DNA of 64,000 bases from Phaseolus vulgaris (lineage: Eukaryota > Streptophyta > Magnoliopsida > Fabales > Fabaceae), in contig NC_023756.2 of assembly GCF_000499845.2 (NCBI RefSeq), positions 39,990,579 through 40,054,578 on the forward strand, in the 5' to 3' direction. Position numbers and translations under genes: made by a program. Under the pieces are notes generated by a model. That model did not search any database. It was not told the DNA's origin and worked only from the letters and a program-made list of their open reading frames with translations. Below, one piece after another: positions 46,288 through 58,313 of this stretch (its first letter is position 1; each line of letters opens with the position of its first letter).

Positions 46288-48826
46288 ATGATTAATCCAA
46301 ATGATGCAACCCCTCTCTCACAAGATGGATTTCAAAGTTAACTACCTATCCACAAAAAGGGTAGATGTGCGATTAGGCTAAGGGACTTGACTGTTAGTCG
46401 TAGTGCTATGAAAGATTGCCCAACGAGTTCGATATGAATATGAGAAAAGTTTTGAAAAGGCATACACAAAATTCACTAGTTATGTGGCCTTGCTTGGTAG
46501 AAGTAAGGTTAGTATTCTTATTGATGATTGGGACCATGTTACAGTGAAGACATAGATATGACATACTATCATGGTATGAAAATCTTATCAAACTAATTCA
46601 ATTATAAGCAAACTAAAAAAAACATATTTATAATTGGTATTTATTATGCAGCTCACATATGATGTCTTAAATAATAGTATGTTGGGCACCGATGGAAGGG
46701 TTCTAAGAGCGACCTTACTAGTCGATATATTTATGGTCAGTTGAGTAACAAGAACCCTTGTGAGATATACCAGTTTCTTGATGAGGAGACATGACAAACT
46801 TTCTGGAGACGATTAGACCCTGCCTTTCAGGTAAATTAAATTTTACATTTCAGGTGTATTTTTATTAAATTGTATTTTTACATATATTTTTATTAATTCT
46901 TTATATGTTTAATGTATATAATAGGCAAGGAGAAAAGTTGCACAGGACATTCAGAAAAATAATGTCCACCCCCACAAATTGTCTTGTGGTGGATATGATA
47001 GGTTGGAGTGAATTATGATTTTTGAGGCCTCTGCCTCAGCTCCCAGTGACGAGTCAAGTTTGAGTTTGATATCTCCACCTCTCTGCCACGAAAAGTGGAA
47101 GAGAGCTCGCAAAAAATTATCAGGAGATTACACATCCAAAGAAACATTGATCATAGTTGAGTAGATTGTAAGTAACTCATGACATAAATTATTTTTGATA
47201 TTTTGATAAACATTGATTTTGGTGTTGAAATTTGCATTAAAATGTTTGTTTTACAAGATGACTTGGTCGAGCAAAGATATTAGGGAACATTCGCTACATA
47301 AGGACGTGAAGATATTTTAGCGGTTGCCATTTGTTGTCCAAGCATCTAGGACGTGTTCGTGGTACTGGATGAGGCAATTCTTTGGTACTCCAGCTCGACA
47401 TGTTACTTTATCACAACTTAGTGAGGCCACAAAGAAGCTTCTCAAAGATGAGTTTAAGAAGGACCTATTCGAGGGATGAATTGTTGTCAGAAATGCGAGC
47501 AAAGTTACTATTCATGGGAGTGTCCATTCAACCTCCTATTGCCCTTTCACCTCAAGAGGTTTCCTATATTATTTTCAACACAAAGGGAAGTTGTCATACT
47601 GTTGAAGAATCAGGGGATGGTGGTGTTGATATCTCTGTTGACTGTGAATTGTATGTTGATGATCCTCCCCAACATTTGGTGGCCTTAGGTAAATTTTATT
47701 CCAATTATATTTTGTTTATTTTCATAAATTTATGTGGTCTTAGGTAAAATCTATAAGTTATGATCCACCATCCATCATCGGACGATTAAGGATGATAAGA
47801 TATGAATGGTGGTTATAGATGTTCGAGATTCTTTTGCTCAAGTTCATGTGCCCACTAAGGAGGTTCAAATAGTAGGACAGGCGCCAGGGAATTTTATCGT
47901 TTGGCCAACTAGATTGGCAAAGCCGATTGTATTAAAGGTTGTTTTTATCATTTTTAATATCTTTACACGAGTTATATTTATATACTAATTTTATTTAAAT
48001 TTAGGATGAGTCTAAATATTCAAAAGTTGTCAACCCTCTAGAACAACAAATGTCTTCTCTTTAATGACTTGGTGCAATGGTAATGACAATTGGAAAGCAA
48101 ATTGTCCAATTAGATATGCTTCCTGACGTTGTAGGCAAGACCAGTAGTGTCCTTTTTTTTAAATGTCACAAGGATATTTGTGAGATTGTTACTAGTACTA
48201 ATCAACTGTCTATATCGATTCTACAACTTTGATTATTGTAAGTATATGTTCATTAACCTTTAAAATAGTTTAATATTTTCATATTTTACTCTAACATTAT
48301 TTTTTCAATGTTTAAGGTATTTACATCACCTCTGCATCGAGAAGAAAAATGCTTATATTTATGGATTTCTTGACCCAGTTGCCCTTTAGAGTGTAAGAAA
48401 TAAAGCGAGTGAAGTGCAAACATACTTAATAGAGACATTTCAAAATGCAGGCAAAGAAGTGTGTTCATTGCATAAGAAAACTTACACTTTGGTCATCAAA
48501 CATTTACTAGACGCGTAAGTTTTCATTATATTATATTTCCTACTTAATGATTAATATGAATTAACGAATGTCTACCTTTTTATAGGGCATTGGAGGCTTA
48601 TTCAAGATTGCAAGGCCTTCCACATGTAGCTAGGAAAAAGATACAACTAATTGCACCTAATGTAACTTATTTGTCCCCCCACTATTTAATAATGATATAA
48701 AATATCTTATATTTGTGTTTTAATTTGTAGTGTTCACATCAATCGGAAAACTATGAGTGTGGATATTATGTAATGAAGCACATGCACACCATCATATATG
48801 CAAACATTACTGACTCACGGAGAGAG
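46288..48826 (+). pseudogene. CACTA second gene with Ulp1-like (C48) protease end, broken
   Basis: Recognisable exons of the element-borne Ulp1 protein follow one another: KFTSYVALLGRSKVSILIDD (about 46470); RRKVAQDIQKNNVHPHKLSC (about 46930); SASAPSDESS and a KWKRARKK stretch; VDISVDCELYVDDPPQHLVAL (47620-47690); VHVPTKEVQIVGQAPGNFIV (about 47850); YIYGFLDPVAL then a stop. The last exons are spliced by clear GT-AG sites: one ends at 48514, one is 48586-48661 (ALEAYSRLQGLPHVARKK), one is 48731-48826. The last has CSHQSENYECGYYVMKHMHT, with the catalytic Cys (codon 48758-48760) and upstream Gln. The His-bearing block (about 25 residues between NAGKEV and CSLHKK) is missing. Confidence 0.8.
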
Positions 48827-49019
48827 GTAATAAAAATTTACTCAAATACCTTAATTATTTAGTTGTGAATTTCACTTTTAATTGATTAATTCAATTATTT
48901 TTTGTAATTATTCAATGATCCATCTCCATTCAAAGATAAAAATATAAAAGACATTAGAATGCACTGGCCTTCATTCTTTTTAAGTGTTTTTTATCAAATG
49001 TAAATCCCGTTAGTTTATT

Positions 49020-49790
49020 AATCAATGAATGAGTTTGTCTGTAAATTGTATGCAATTATCTGGATAACATTGATATATAGGTGATTGTTATCAATGTATA
49101 GAGTAAAATTGATCAATGATTAAGTTTGTCTACAAATTGTATGCAATTGTTTGAATAACATTGATATGCAGGTGATTTTTTTAATGAATGGGAAAATTTT
49201 GATCAATGAATGAGTTTTTTTGTAAGTTGTATAAAATTGTCTGGATAACATTGATATGCAGGTGGTTGTTATTAATGAATCGAGTAAAATTGATTAATGA
49301 TTAAGTTTTTTTGGAAATTGTATACAATTGTTTGTATAACATTGATATGTATGTGATTGTTATTAATGGATGGAAAAAATTTGATAAATGAATGAGTTTG
49401 TCTGTAAATTATATGCAATTGTCTAAATAACATTGATACGTAGGTGATTGTTATTAATGGATGGAAGAAAATTAATCAATGAATGAGTTTGTTTGGATAA
49501 CATTGATATGCAAATGATTGTTATTAATGAATGAGAAAAATGTGATCGATGAATGAGTTTTTCTGTAAATGGTATGCAATTTAGATAACATTAATGTGTA
49601 GGTGATTGTTATTAATGAATGGAATAAAATTGATCAATGAATGGGTTATCTGGAGATTGTATGCAATTGTCTGAATAACATTGATATGCAAGTGATTATT
49701 ATTAATGAATGGAAAAAATTGATCAATGAATGAGTTTCTCTTAAATTTATATGCAGATGATTGTTATTAATGAATGCAGTAAAATTGATA
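49020..49790. repeat. About nine 90-bp tandem repeats
   Basis: Units begin tcaatgaatgagtttgtctg and contain ataacattgatatgcaggtg and gattgttattaatgaatgg. Starts are near 49023, 49113, 49203, 49294, 49385, 49476, 49545, 49634 and 49723; units 6 and 9 are shortened. Units 2 and 4 read gattaag where units 1, 3 and 5 read gaatgag, hinting at a 180-bp dimer. Confidence 0.9.
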
Positions 49791-50187
49791 AAACAATCAT
49801 TTTTCTAATAACAACAAACTTACTATGATGGTTATTGCAATAGATGACATAAAAAACTTTATTTACTATGACGGGTGTAGGAATATTTGTCATAGAAAAC
49901 CACTTAATATGACGGTTCTAATGATAAACATCATAATAAGTCGTATTTTTTATGACAATTGTAGAAATATCAATCATAAAAAATTTTGTTTAAACATATT
50001 ATGACAGGTATTTTGTACATTTTATGACGATTTATAGATAACAGTCATAATAAGTCAACTTACTATGTCAGATTTTCAACCGACATAGAAAGTACAAAGT
50101 TTTTATAATGTCTGAATCTATATCATCATCATAATCGCCATAAAAAGTCTTGTAGTACCGTAATAGAAAGTCTTTTTTGCACTAGTC

Positions 50188-50927
50188 TGCAATAGTTGGT
50201 GGCAACACATCCACATAAATAGCAACAACAACTTATTTCTTATCCCTTCTACGGATTGACGCCATCAATATTTGTTTAGCTTCTACTTGTGATGATCTAC
50301 CTTTGATCCTAGCCATATATTTGCCAACAATAGGAGTCACATGATAAAATCATTAATTTTTTAAAAATAATTTATACATTCTGGAATGTGCATTCGAGAA
50401 CATATTTTTGGATCCAAAAATATATTAAAAATAAAAAATGTAAAATATATTTATATATTCTAAATTGTGAATTTTGGAATGTGTTTCTATATCCAGAAAT
50501 ACATATTGAAATATACAATTTAAAATGTTTTTATATACTTCGATTGATATTTTAGAATGTGTTTTCAGATAAAAAAATGGATACAAAATCAAAAACAACA
50601 TAAACACCTATCTCTTATGGTAGTGTAACGTAGTGATTGAAAGTGATGGTTAATGAAATTTTGACATGACTTTCACACTCAAAATCAACAGGTGCAGCGG
50701 GGGTGCAACATAGAAAAAAAAAAGTGAGGAAAGAAGGAAAGGTAGGATTTAATATAAATATAAAGTTTGCGTAATATCATCTTTTCATATATCCTTCAGG
50801 GGTGTGGTTTAAATTTACGGGGTGCAGATAGGCCTTTTTGAGTGGGTTTGATTTTTTAATTTTAATCCCGTCAAAACAAGATGAGGCCCAAATTGCATAG
50901 CCCAACACTGTAACTTTACCCAAAATG

Positions 50928-50974
<47 letters not shown>

Positions 50975-51400
50975 CAGCATCAACGATATCTTTATTTAAT
51001 AATTATATTATTAATAAGTTAATTGAGGTTGTTATATAGTTGAATGTTTAAGAGAGGGTTGACTTCTCTAATGGTGCTTATAATAATATTACATTCAGTG
51101 ATTATTACTCTTTTCTTTCCACCCTACATAAGTATATTTGGAGATAATTATTATAATCTTAAACTTTGTAAATGATAAATAAATGTAAACGAAAACTCCT
51201 CAAAGAAAATCTGATACTTAAAAAGAAATAGAATAAGTTTAATTTGACTCAAGTTCTTAATGTAATAATACTATTAAAAAATTAATTTTTATACCTATTA
51301 AAAAATAATTTTAATTTTATTAATTTTTACTAATATTTTAATATTCTTCCCGGAAAGTAAATATTATGATAGTGTAACCAAAAGTTAAATATCCATTAAA
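50188..51400. other. Intergenic stretch
   Basis: No supported gene. Positions 50380-50580 repeat words like tatatccagaaatacata and attttggaatgtg, resembling the interior of 14368-14993. A (TA)20 tract occupies about 50929-50968. Confidence 0.45.
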
Positions 51401-51819
51401 TACTAAAAAAAATTATTAAATAAAAATTAATTTTAAAGACAAAAAATATTAGTTACTACAGTAACTAAATTAGAGACCATTTTAGATACTAAAAAAAATA
51501 TTTTTATTATTGATAAATAGTTTTTAAATTGGTATTAATTAGCTACCAAGGTTTTTGATACCAAATTTAGAATCTTAATAATTGGTAGTTAAAACCAAAT
51601 TTAGAATCTTAATAATTGGTAGTTAAAACCAAATTTAGAATCTTAATAATTGGTAGTTAAAACCTTGGTAGCTAATTAGATACCAATTTAGAATATATTT
51701 ATCAATAATAAAAACTAATTTAAAAATCAATAATTTTGTTAGTATCTAATTTATTTACTATAACAAGTAATTATTTTAAATCTCTAAAATTAGTTTTTAT
51801 TTAATTATTTTTTATAGTG
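51401..51819. mobile_element. CACTA-type fold-back MITE with internal triplication
   Basis: A family member with a mutated left end (tactaaaaaaaattattaaa) and right end ttttttatagtg. Its centre contains three perfect 34-bp units (ccaaatttagaatcttaata ... each starting at 51561, 51595 and 51629), so this copy is longer than the others. Confidence 0.8.
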
Positions 51820-53695
51820 AAAATTAGTATATATGTTAGAAAAAAAAATATCAATAAATAACATAAAAATAGGTAAAACATTTATTTATATTTAAAATAA
51901 AAGGAAGGCAAAATATATATATATATATATATAAATGGAGGTAGTAATAATGAAAATTGTGAAGATTATTGAATTGATTAATTTTTTAATTCAAAAACTG
52001 AATTTGGGGAATTGATTAATTTTTAAATTTATTTATACAACAACATGTGTGAATTAAGTATATTAAGACAATTATTAGATGATAATGCTAAAAAGATGCT
52101 AGACCCTAGAAGGTGGGAAATACTAAATTAAAAAGTAAACGATGAAGTCATTTGAAGTGAGTTGAGAAAATTTATGGGTACTTTCTTCGGAAAAAAAAAT
52201 TGTTTTAATAAAATAATTACTTATCATACTTTTAACATGTTTGTATAAACTTATTTAAAAATCATTAGAAGAAAAAAAAAATCTTTTATCTTTTGTTTTT
52301 TTATAAATAGTTCGGAGTTTACTTCTCTTGTATATAATAAAAGAAATACTCTCAATAAAAAAAAGTACTTACACACACAAAAATGAAAACAAAACAAGTT
52401 TATCATTAATGGCCGGTAGTAATCAAGTTGTTATATACATTAAACCACAGAATATACCCCTTAAAAAAATAAAATTTCATTATTTGTGTAATGTAGGAGT
52501 TTGGCATATATAAAATTCACAGTGAAACAAAAACAAATTCTAGGTCAAATATTCTTGATCATGATGTGTATAAGTTCATAACATTGGTGCTAACTGTTGA
52601 CATTAATTGGAAGTTTCCAAAATGAAGACTTGTGTTGGTGTTAATGGAAAGATAATAGTTAATAGAAGATGACTAAATATCCATGCGTAAGCCACAAAAA
52701 GTTTTTGTTCAAATGCTAGCTGTTCCATGGAGCTCATCATTCATCTCGCAAAGAAACTAATTAATAAATTAATATAAGAAGGGAATCCCATGCAAGGATT
52801 TTATTAGGGTTTTTCCATAGTTGGTTTGATATGGATATCTCTTTAAGCCATTTGAAACCTAAAGAACATCTTTCTTTTGATTTCAAAATCAATGTCTTCT
52901 TAAATAATCTCAAAAATTAAGCATATACATTAATATTTGAAAATGTTAATCATGGTAAGAGTTTGATTTTTGTTGAATATTATGTATCTATTCTTAAATG
53001 TTTGTTCTATTTTCTTTATTGCTAAAGAATAATAACATTAAAATAAAATATTTAAGAGATGTTTTAATTCGTGTACAAAATGTTTATTAATTTTCTTTAG
53101 TTTCATCAAACTATAATACAATTATGATTAATCAAATGTCTTAACCAAGATTTAAACTCTTTTCTTCAATTTCAAATAATTGTTTTCCCCATTTTAAATC
53201 TCTGTCGTAAATAATAATTTAAAAAAAATAAATCATCAAACACACTACAACAATATCTTCCAATTAGTTTATAATTTTTTTGAGACCACATAAGTCTCTT
53301 CTATACATAATAACATTAAATAATAACATTAAATGTGTGTTCTATGATTTGATTTATAATAAGAAATTTACATCTATTATTGGAGTTAATTTAATTTTGA
53401 TGTAAGTATTTCTAGATTATAATCTTAATGTGATGCTAAAAGGTTTTGTAACACAAGAATATAAGGTTATTTAGATTAGCTTATTAAAGAACTATCACTA
53501 GACATTAAATTGTGATTAAGATATAAATTCCGATAAACATTCATTGACTTAGATCATGAATAACTATGAAGTTCCAATTTTTGTAACAGAAGACATTTTT
53601 TTAGATTAGAAAAAGTTGTACTATTAGTACGTGTTTAAGAAAATGACACGAGGCAATCTTAAAAAGTGATTTGAACATTGCTTATAAATATGATC

Positions 53696-53729
<34 letters not shown>

Positions 53730-54071
53730 TAATCCATAAATTAGCTTTTGACTTTGATCTTTTCTACCACCTTGGTACTTAAGAAAAACTAAAGCAGGTT
53801 TAGTATATTTAACTATTATAATCTCATGCTTTCTCTAAGCATGGCAAATTTGTATGTATAGTAACACATTTCTCAAATAAATATATGACACATAATAAAC
53901 ATTGTATAACTTAATCTCTTCTATTTTATGGTATACTCATGAGCTAATTAGTTAAAAAGTTTAATTAAATTTTAAATATTTTATTTAGCTATTTTTAATT
54001 GAATCTTTATTAAAAAAAATATTTTATTAAATACATGAAATATATTTTTAATTTAAATACTTAATTAGTTA
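51820..54071. other. AT-rich intergenic stretch
   Basis: No supported gene. TA tracts are near 51911 and 53699-53726. Short frames (52328-52513) have no recognisable product. Confidence 0.45.
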
Positions 54072-54481
54072 TGTTCCTGCAAGACCTAAACCCTGCAGAA
54101 CACTTCTTCTGGTTGTGATCTTCTCGTCTTTTCGGCCTTTCGGTTAGTCTTCTTTCGGCTGAATCTCCTTTGGCCTGAACACGATATGGGGAATACCTGC
54201 GAATACACTTCGACGATCAAGTCAGACCGAGAGCTAGGTACCAAAAGAGTGGGGAGTGAATAGTTACCTTGGGTGTTGTGTCTCTTCTACTATTTATACT
54301 GCTCTAGATGGGCTATGGCTGTTATGGGCCTGCTTTAGGGTCCAAACGAAGGTCCAATTGTGTCTTAATCGTGCTTATCACCTAAGTTGGCTTGTTTATA
54401 CCTAATTACGTGTTTAGCTTTGCATCTTGTCGTCTAGTCGGCTTTGTCGTCTGGTTGGCCTTTCGGTCATCCGGTAGTACA
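54072..54481 (-). repeat. 3' LTR of the gypsy element
   Basis: On the minus strand it starts TGTACTACCGGATGACC and ends GGTCTTGCAGGAACA. It matches the other LTR closely except for small indels. A TATAAATA box is on the minus strand near 54289-54300. Confidence 0.9.
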
Positions 54482-54609
54482 TATGCCCCCCAGGCTCGAG
54501 TGAGTTGGTTTAAACATAACGTAGAGTCGAATTGTCGTGAGTGTTCGCATGCTGAGTGTGTTCGTGATTGCTCTGTTGCTGGATGTCGAGTGTGGTGAAA
54601 GACGTACAC

Positions 54610-55250
54610 TAGATGTAGTCTTTGGCAAAGAGGTTTTCTTTCGAACTCTCTTGGCCGAGAGGCCGAAAGAATTTTCTTTCGTACTCTCGACAGGGATTCA
54701 CTTGGGTGAATTCTTCCTTGGCCGAGAGGTTTTCTTTCGTACTCTCGGCAGGGATTCACTAGGGTGAATTCTTCCTTGGCCGAGAGGTTTTCTTTCCAAC
54801 TCCCTTGGGCGAGAGGTTTTTCTTTCGTACTCTCGGCAGGGATTCACTCTGGTGAATTCTTCCTTGGCCGAAAGTTTTTCTTTCGAACTCTCTTGGCCTA
54901 GAGGCCGAGAGGTTTTTCTTTTGTACTCTCGGCAAGGATTCACTTGGATGAATTCTTCCTTGGCCGAGAGGTTTTCTTTCGAACTCTCTTGGCCGAGAGG
55001 TTTTCTTTCATATTCTCGGCAGGGATTCACTTGGGTGAATTCTTCCTTGGCCGAAAGGTTTTCTTTCAAACTCTCTTGGCCGAGAGGTTTTTCTTTTGTA
55101 CTCTCGGCAAGAATTCACTTGGGTGAATTCTTCCTTGGCCGAGAGGTTTTCTTACGAACTCTCTTGGTTGAGAGATTTTTCTTTTGTACTCTTGGCAGTG
55201 ATTCACTTGGGTGAATTCTTTCTTGGCCGAGAGGTTTTCTTTCGAAGGAA
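54610..55250 (-). repeat. GC-rich tandem repeats between pol and 3' LTR
   Basis: About eight units of 58-95 bp, each with ttggccgagaggttttcttt, a ctttcgtactctcggcaggg block, and attcacttgggtgaattctt, which is itself palindromic at attcac/gtgaat. Units differ in how many ggccgagaggttttc sub-blocks they hold. Long open frames on both strands here are by-products of repetition. Confidence 0.9.
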
Positions 55251-55435
55251 TTCATACGTAGCTGATAAGTCTGATTTCATTAAATGTGGTGCCTCGTTAA
55301 AACCTTTTTCACTCAAAAACCCTTGGGAAAAAAGATTGAAGGTAGGAAAGAGTACACCCTTAATACATATCAGCTAAAATACATTTTCAAATGACTGGCG
55401 TTCTACGTCCTAGGAACTTCCCGGTCATTCAACTG

Positions 55436-55560
55436 CTAGGCGGTATGCGCCATTTTGAAGATTAAGGGTCCTTCCCAACTTGCATTGAACTTTCCTTCTG
55501 TTGGGACTTTGCGAGCTTCTCCTTTCATCCTCCAAACCAGGTCTCCCTCTCGGCATTGAG
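55436..55560 (-). pseudogene. Tail of gypsy pol fused next to gag
   Basis: The minus strand reads REGDLVWRMKGEARKVPTEG then KFNASWEGPL, the end of the integrase C-terminal region of gypsy pol. It begins within about 40 bp of the gag end in another frame. This marks a large internal deletion joining gag to the last part of pol. Confidence 0.8.
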
Positions 55561-55592
55561 GGCTTCTTTCATGACTCTCGACCTTTCGACCG

Positions 55593-56678
55593 TCAGGGGG
55601 TGTAACGGGTGAAACGCGGTCCTTTGGGAAAATCTCTAAGCTTCCCGAATTGTGTTGGTCTGCTCCTATCACCCCTCCTCTCGGGTTCATCAGGTGCCTG
55701 AGCCTTATTTCGGAATTCTTTCAATTCCTCCAGCTGCATGTATTTGGTGGTTGTTTGGCGCACCTCATCCAATGTCGTGGTCGACTGCATGCATAAACTA
55801 TCTGAAAACAGTCCCGGTTTTAGCGTAGTTACCATGTGGTGCATCGCCACTTCAGGACTTAGCTTCCATATGTCCAAAGCCATCTTGCTAAATCTGTCCA
55901 TAAAGGCTCTTAAGGACTCTGACTTCTCTTGTCGGATATTCACCAAGGCAATCGAAGTGAGGTGGTGTGGTCGGCTGGTAGTGAACTAAGCTCCGAACTT
56001 AGTTGCAAGTGTGTCAAAACAATCTATGGACTGAGCCGGTAATCGGGTGAACCAGCTTAAGGTTGTCCCCTTAATAGAGGTGGGAAATATTCAGCACCAT
56101 AGCGTATCTTCTGTTGTGTGCAAGCCAACCTGGGTTAGGTGCGCGTTCACATGTTCATTTGGGTCTGTGGTTCCATCATATTTATCCAACGTGGGATTGT
56201 TCCAAGTTTCCGGCAAAGGAACTTCAAGGATGGTTTTGGCAAAGGGATTTCTTCAGGGAGTCGTGCCTAACGCGTTAGTTGAGGCCGGTCTGATATTTTC
56301 TTGATATGAACTCTCAACCTCATGTATATTCGTATTCGCGTTGTCCCCCAGGGGGATATCATCCACGGCCTCCAGGATATTCGGCTTCTCGGCGAGCTTT
56401 TGTTTCATCGGGGCATTCTCCTTTCTCAAAGTTTTCATCTCCTCCTCACTCCTTCGCTTTATTCCTCTAATTTCTTCTTTGCTTTTCTTTTTCAACAACT
56501 CCATCTCCTTCTGCATCTTCAAGATTAATGCCATAGGATCTGGGTGACTGGTTTCCTCTTGCGCATTCCTATCGTTGCATATCATGTTCCTCGTAGTTAC
56601 CATGTGGATATTTCGTGGGGTTTTCTTTTGGCCCCACGGTGGGCGCCAAAATCTTCCTGCAAGACCTAAACCCTGCAA
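55593..56678 (-). pseudogene. gypsy gag (broken)
   Basis: The N-terminal frame (56678-56253) contains a coiled-coil rich in Lys/Glu (MQKEMELLKKKSKEEIRGIK). The middle (56250-55946) reads as gypsy gag with stops. The C-terminal frame (55946-55593) has the Retrotrans_gag core: NIRQEKSESLRAFMDRFSKM, LSPEVAMHHMVTTLKPG and MQLEELKEFRNKA. Gag forms the particle. At least three stops break the frame, and it has lost the protease and RT that normally follow. Confidence 0.88.
56632..56648 (-). other. Primer-binding site of the gypsy element
   Basis: Minus-strand TGGCGCCCACCGTGGGG follows the 5' LTR after three bases. TGGCGCC-type primer sites are usual for plant gypsy elements; the tRNA identity is not certain. 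Confidence 0.65.
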
Positions 56679-57049
56679 AACACTTCCTCTGGTTGTGATC
56701 TTCTCGTCTTTTCGATCTTTCGGTTAGTCTTCTTTCGGTTGGATCTCCTTTGGCCTGGACACAATGGGAGGAGTACCTGTGAAGACACTCCGACGATCAA
56801 GTCAGACCGAGAGTTAGGTACCAGAAGATTGAGAAGAACCTTGGGTGTTGTGTCTCTTCTGCTATTTATACTGCTTTAGATGGGCTATGGCTTGGGTCTG
56901 CTTTAGGGTCCAAACGAATGCCCAATTGTGCCTTAACCGTGCTTATCACCTAAGTTGGCTTGTTTATACCTAATTACGTGTTTAACTTTACATCTTGTCG
57001 TCTAGTCGGTTTTGTCGTCTGGTCGCCCTTTCGGCCATCCGGTAATACA
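56652..57049 (-). repeat. 5' LTR of the gypsy element
   Basis: On the minus strand it starts TGTATTACCGGATGGCC and ends GGTCTTGCAGGAAGA, 398 bp. It is about 12 bp shorter than its partner; the TATA box is retained. Confidence 0.9.
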
Positions 57050-58313
57050 TAGTACAAGTTAATTTTTGTTATTAATAGAATGATATAATTTATTAGTTTT
57101 CTTTTTCTATTTTCAAATTGCAGATTAACTTTTTTCTTTTTTTAAATTGGAGAACGAGTTGACTGGTAAATTAAAAAAACTAAAAGAATAAATTAATCAA
57201 TAAAGTAAACACAATAAAACAGAAATCGCATGTAAATCATATCCAAAACAAAATCAAATAAAAATATTTTGAATAAAAATAAAAAATATTTTAAATAATA
57301 TAAATAAAATGTAATTAAAAATATTTAAATTTATAAAATAATTAAAATTTAATTAAGATTAGTTCATAATACACATATCAAACTACTAAATTATTAAAAT
57401 TTTAGCTTATAGTTTTAAATGTCTTTTCTTACCCTTTTTTTTATCCTTTGACATTCTTTTATATCATCATTTAAATCAACGGTATAATATAATGAGCTAT
57501 GAAATTAATAAATTTTAACTGTTAATTTTAAATGTGTTTTTTCGCACTTTTCTATATTTTCAACACTATTTCCCTTACTGTCACCGACGCCGTTTCAGTC
57601 AATGACATAATAATTAATTGCTTATCATTAATTTGTTGCTTATTTTCATAATCTCAGTGGTTGCATTGCAAGATCACACTTCTTCCTGTCTATTTCATCT
57701 TCATTGACATTCTCATAACAATTATTAGGATAATTCATTTAAAAAATTAAAATAATCTTTTTATACTTTTTTATATTTGATTCTATACTTTTATTTATTT
57801 CAGTTTAATTTATACCATTAAAGTGTCGGTCCATCCGTATAATTCCTTAGTACTACAAATTTATACTTGTTCAAACATAATTTTCCTAAAATTAATCATT
57901 GTATTTTTTAATTGTTAAGGTACTGGATCTTTGATTGAAAGAGAGCGAAAAAAAAGATGAATAAATGAAAATAATTAAAATAATTTATTTATAAAAAAAT
58001 AGAATAGAAAGAATTAGAAGAAAAATAAATAGAATTCTTGTTATTATTTATTATTCATTCAAACAGTTTTTATTTTATTTTTTTGCAACATATTTAATTA
58101 TGTAGTGAATATAATTACATCTCTATATGTGTTCAACAAAGTTAGTGTATTTTTTTTTAATTTTGCACGCTTTCTTTTCTTTTTGTCTCAAAGAAAAAAT
58201 GCTTAATTTCTTTTTTCTTTTCGTATTTTACGAATCGCATAGAATCGTAAAATATGAATAACATAAATATTAATATTAAAAGATAAATTATGTTATAAAC
58301 TAAATTATTGTTT
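57050..58313. other. AT-rich intergenic stretch
   Basis: No supported gene or repeat. Confidence 0.45.

Larger units (their letters stand above)
42927..50187 (+). mobile_element. CACTA (En/Spm) transposon, degenerate
   Basis: The left end is CACTAGTGAAAAAAGA. The right end, complemented, is GACTAGTGCAAAAAAGAC (first base changed). Subterminal words such as ttactatgacgggtgta occur at both ends (42959-43140 and 49810-50150). Inside are a TNP2 C-terminal remnant and a second gene with a Ulp1-like protease end, the usual gene pair of plant CACTA elements. A clean 3-bp target duplication is not seen. Multiple stops and deletions make it non-autonomous. Confidence 0.88.
54072..57049 (-). mobile_element. 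Non-autonomous Ty3/gypsy retrotransposon with both LTRs
   Basis: A minus-strand element of about 2978 bp. The 5' LTR is at 57049-56652 and the 3' LTR at 54481-54072. A primer site, a broken gag (56678-55593), a fused pol tail, a 640-bp block of tandem repeats and a polypurine stretch (minus strand cctggggggcata) lie between them. Protease, RT, RNase H and nearly all of integrase are missing. GC content is far above the flanking DNA. Possible target repeats (tagtt/tagta) are not clean. Confidence 0.9.

Noticed and set aside
54698..55214. Long repeat proteins on both strands (about 120 residues each)
   Set aside because: They arise from the tandem array next to the gypsy 3' LTR. No start context or domain supports translation.
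54610..55250. CRISPR-like array
   Set aside because: Units are adjacent tandem repeats of variable length with no unique spacers, inside a plant retroelement. The 49020-49790 array was rejected for the same reason.
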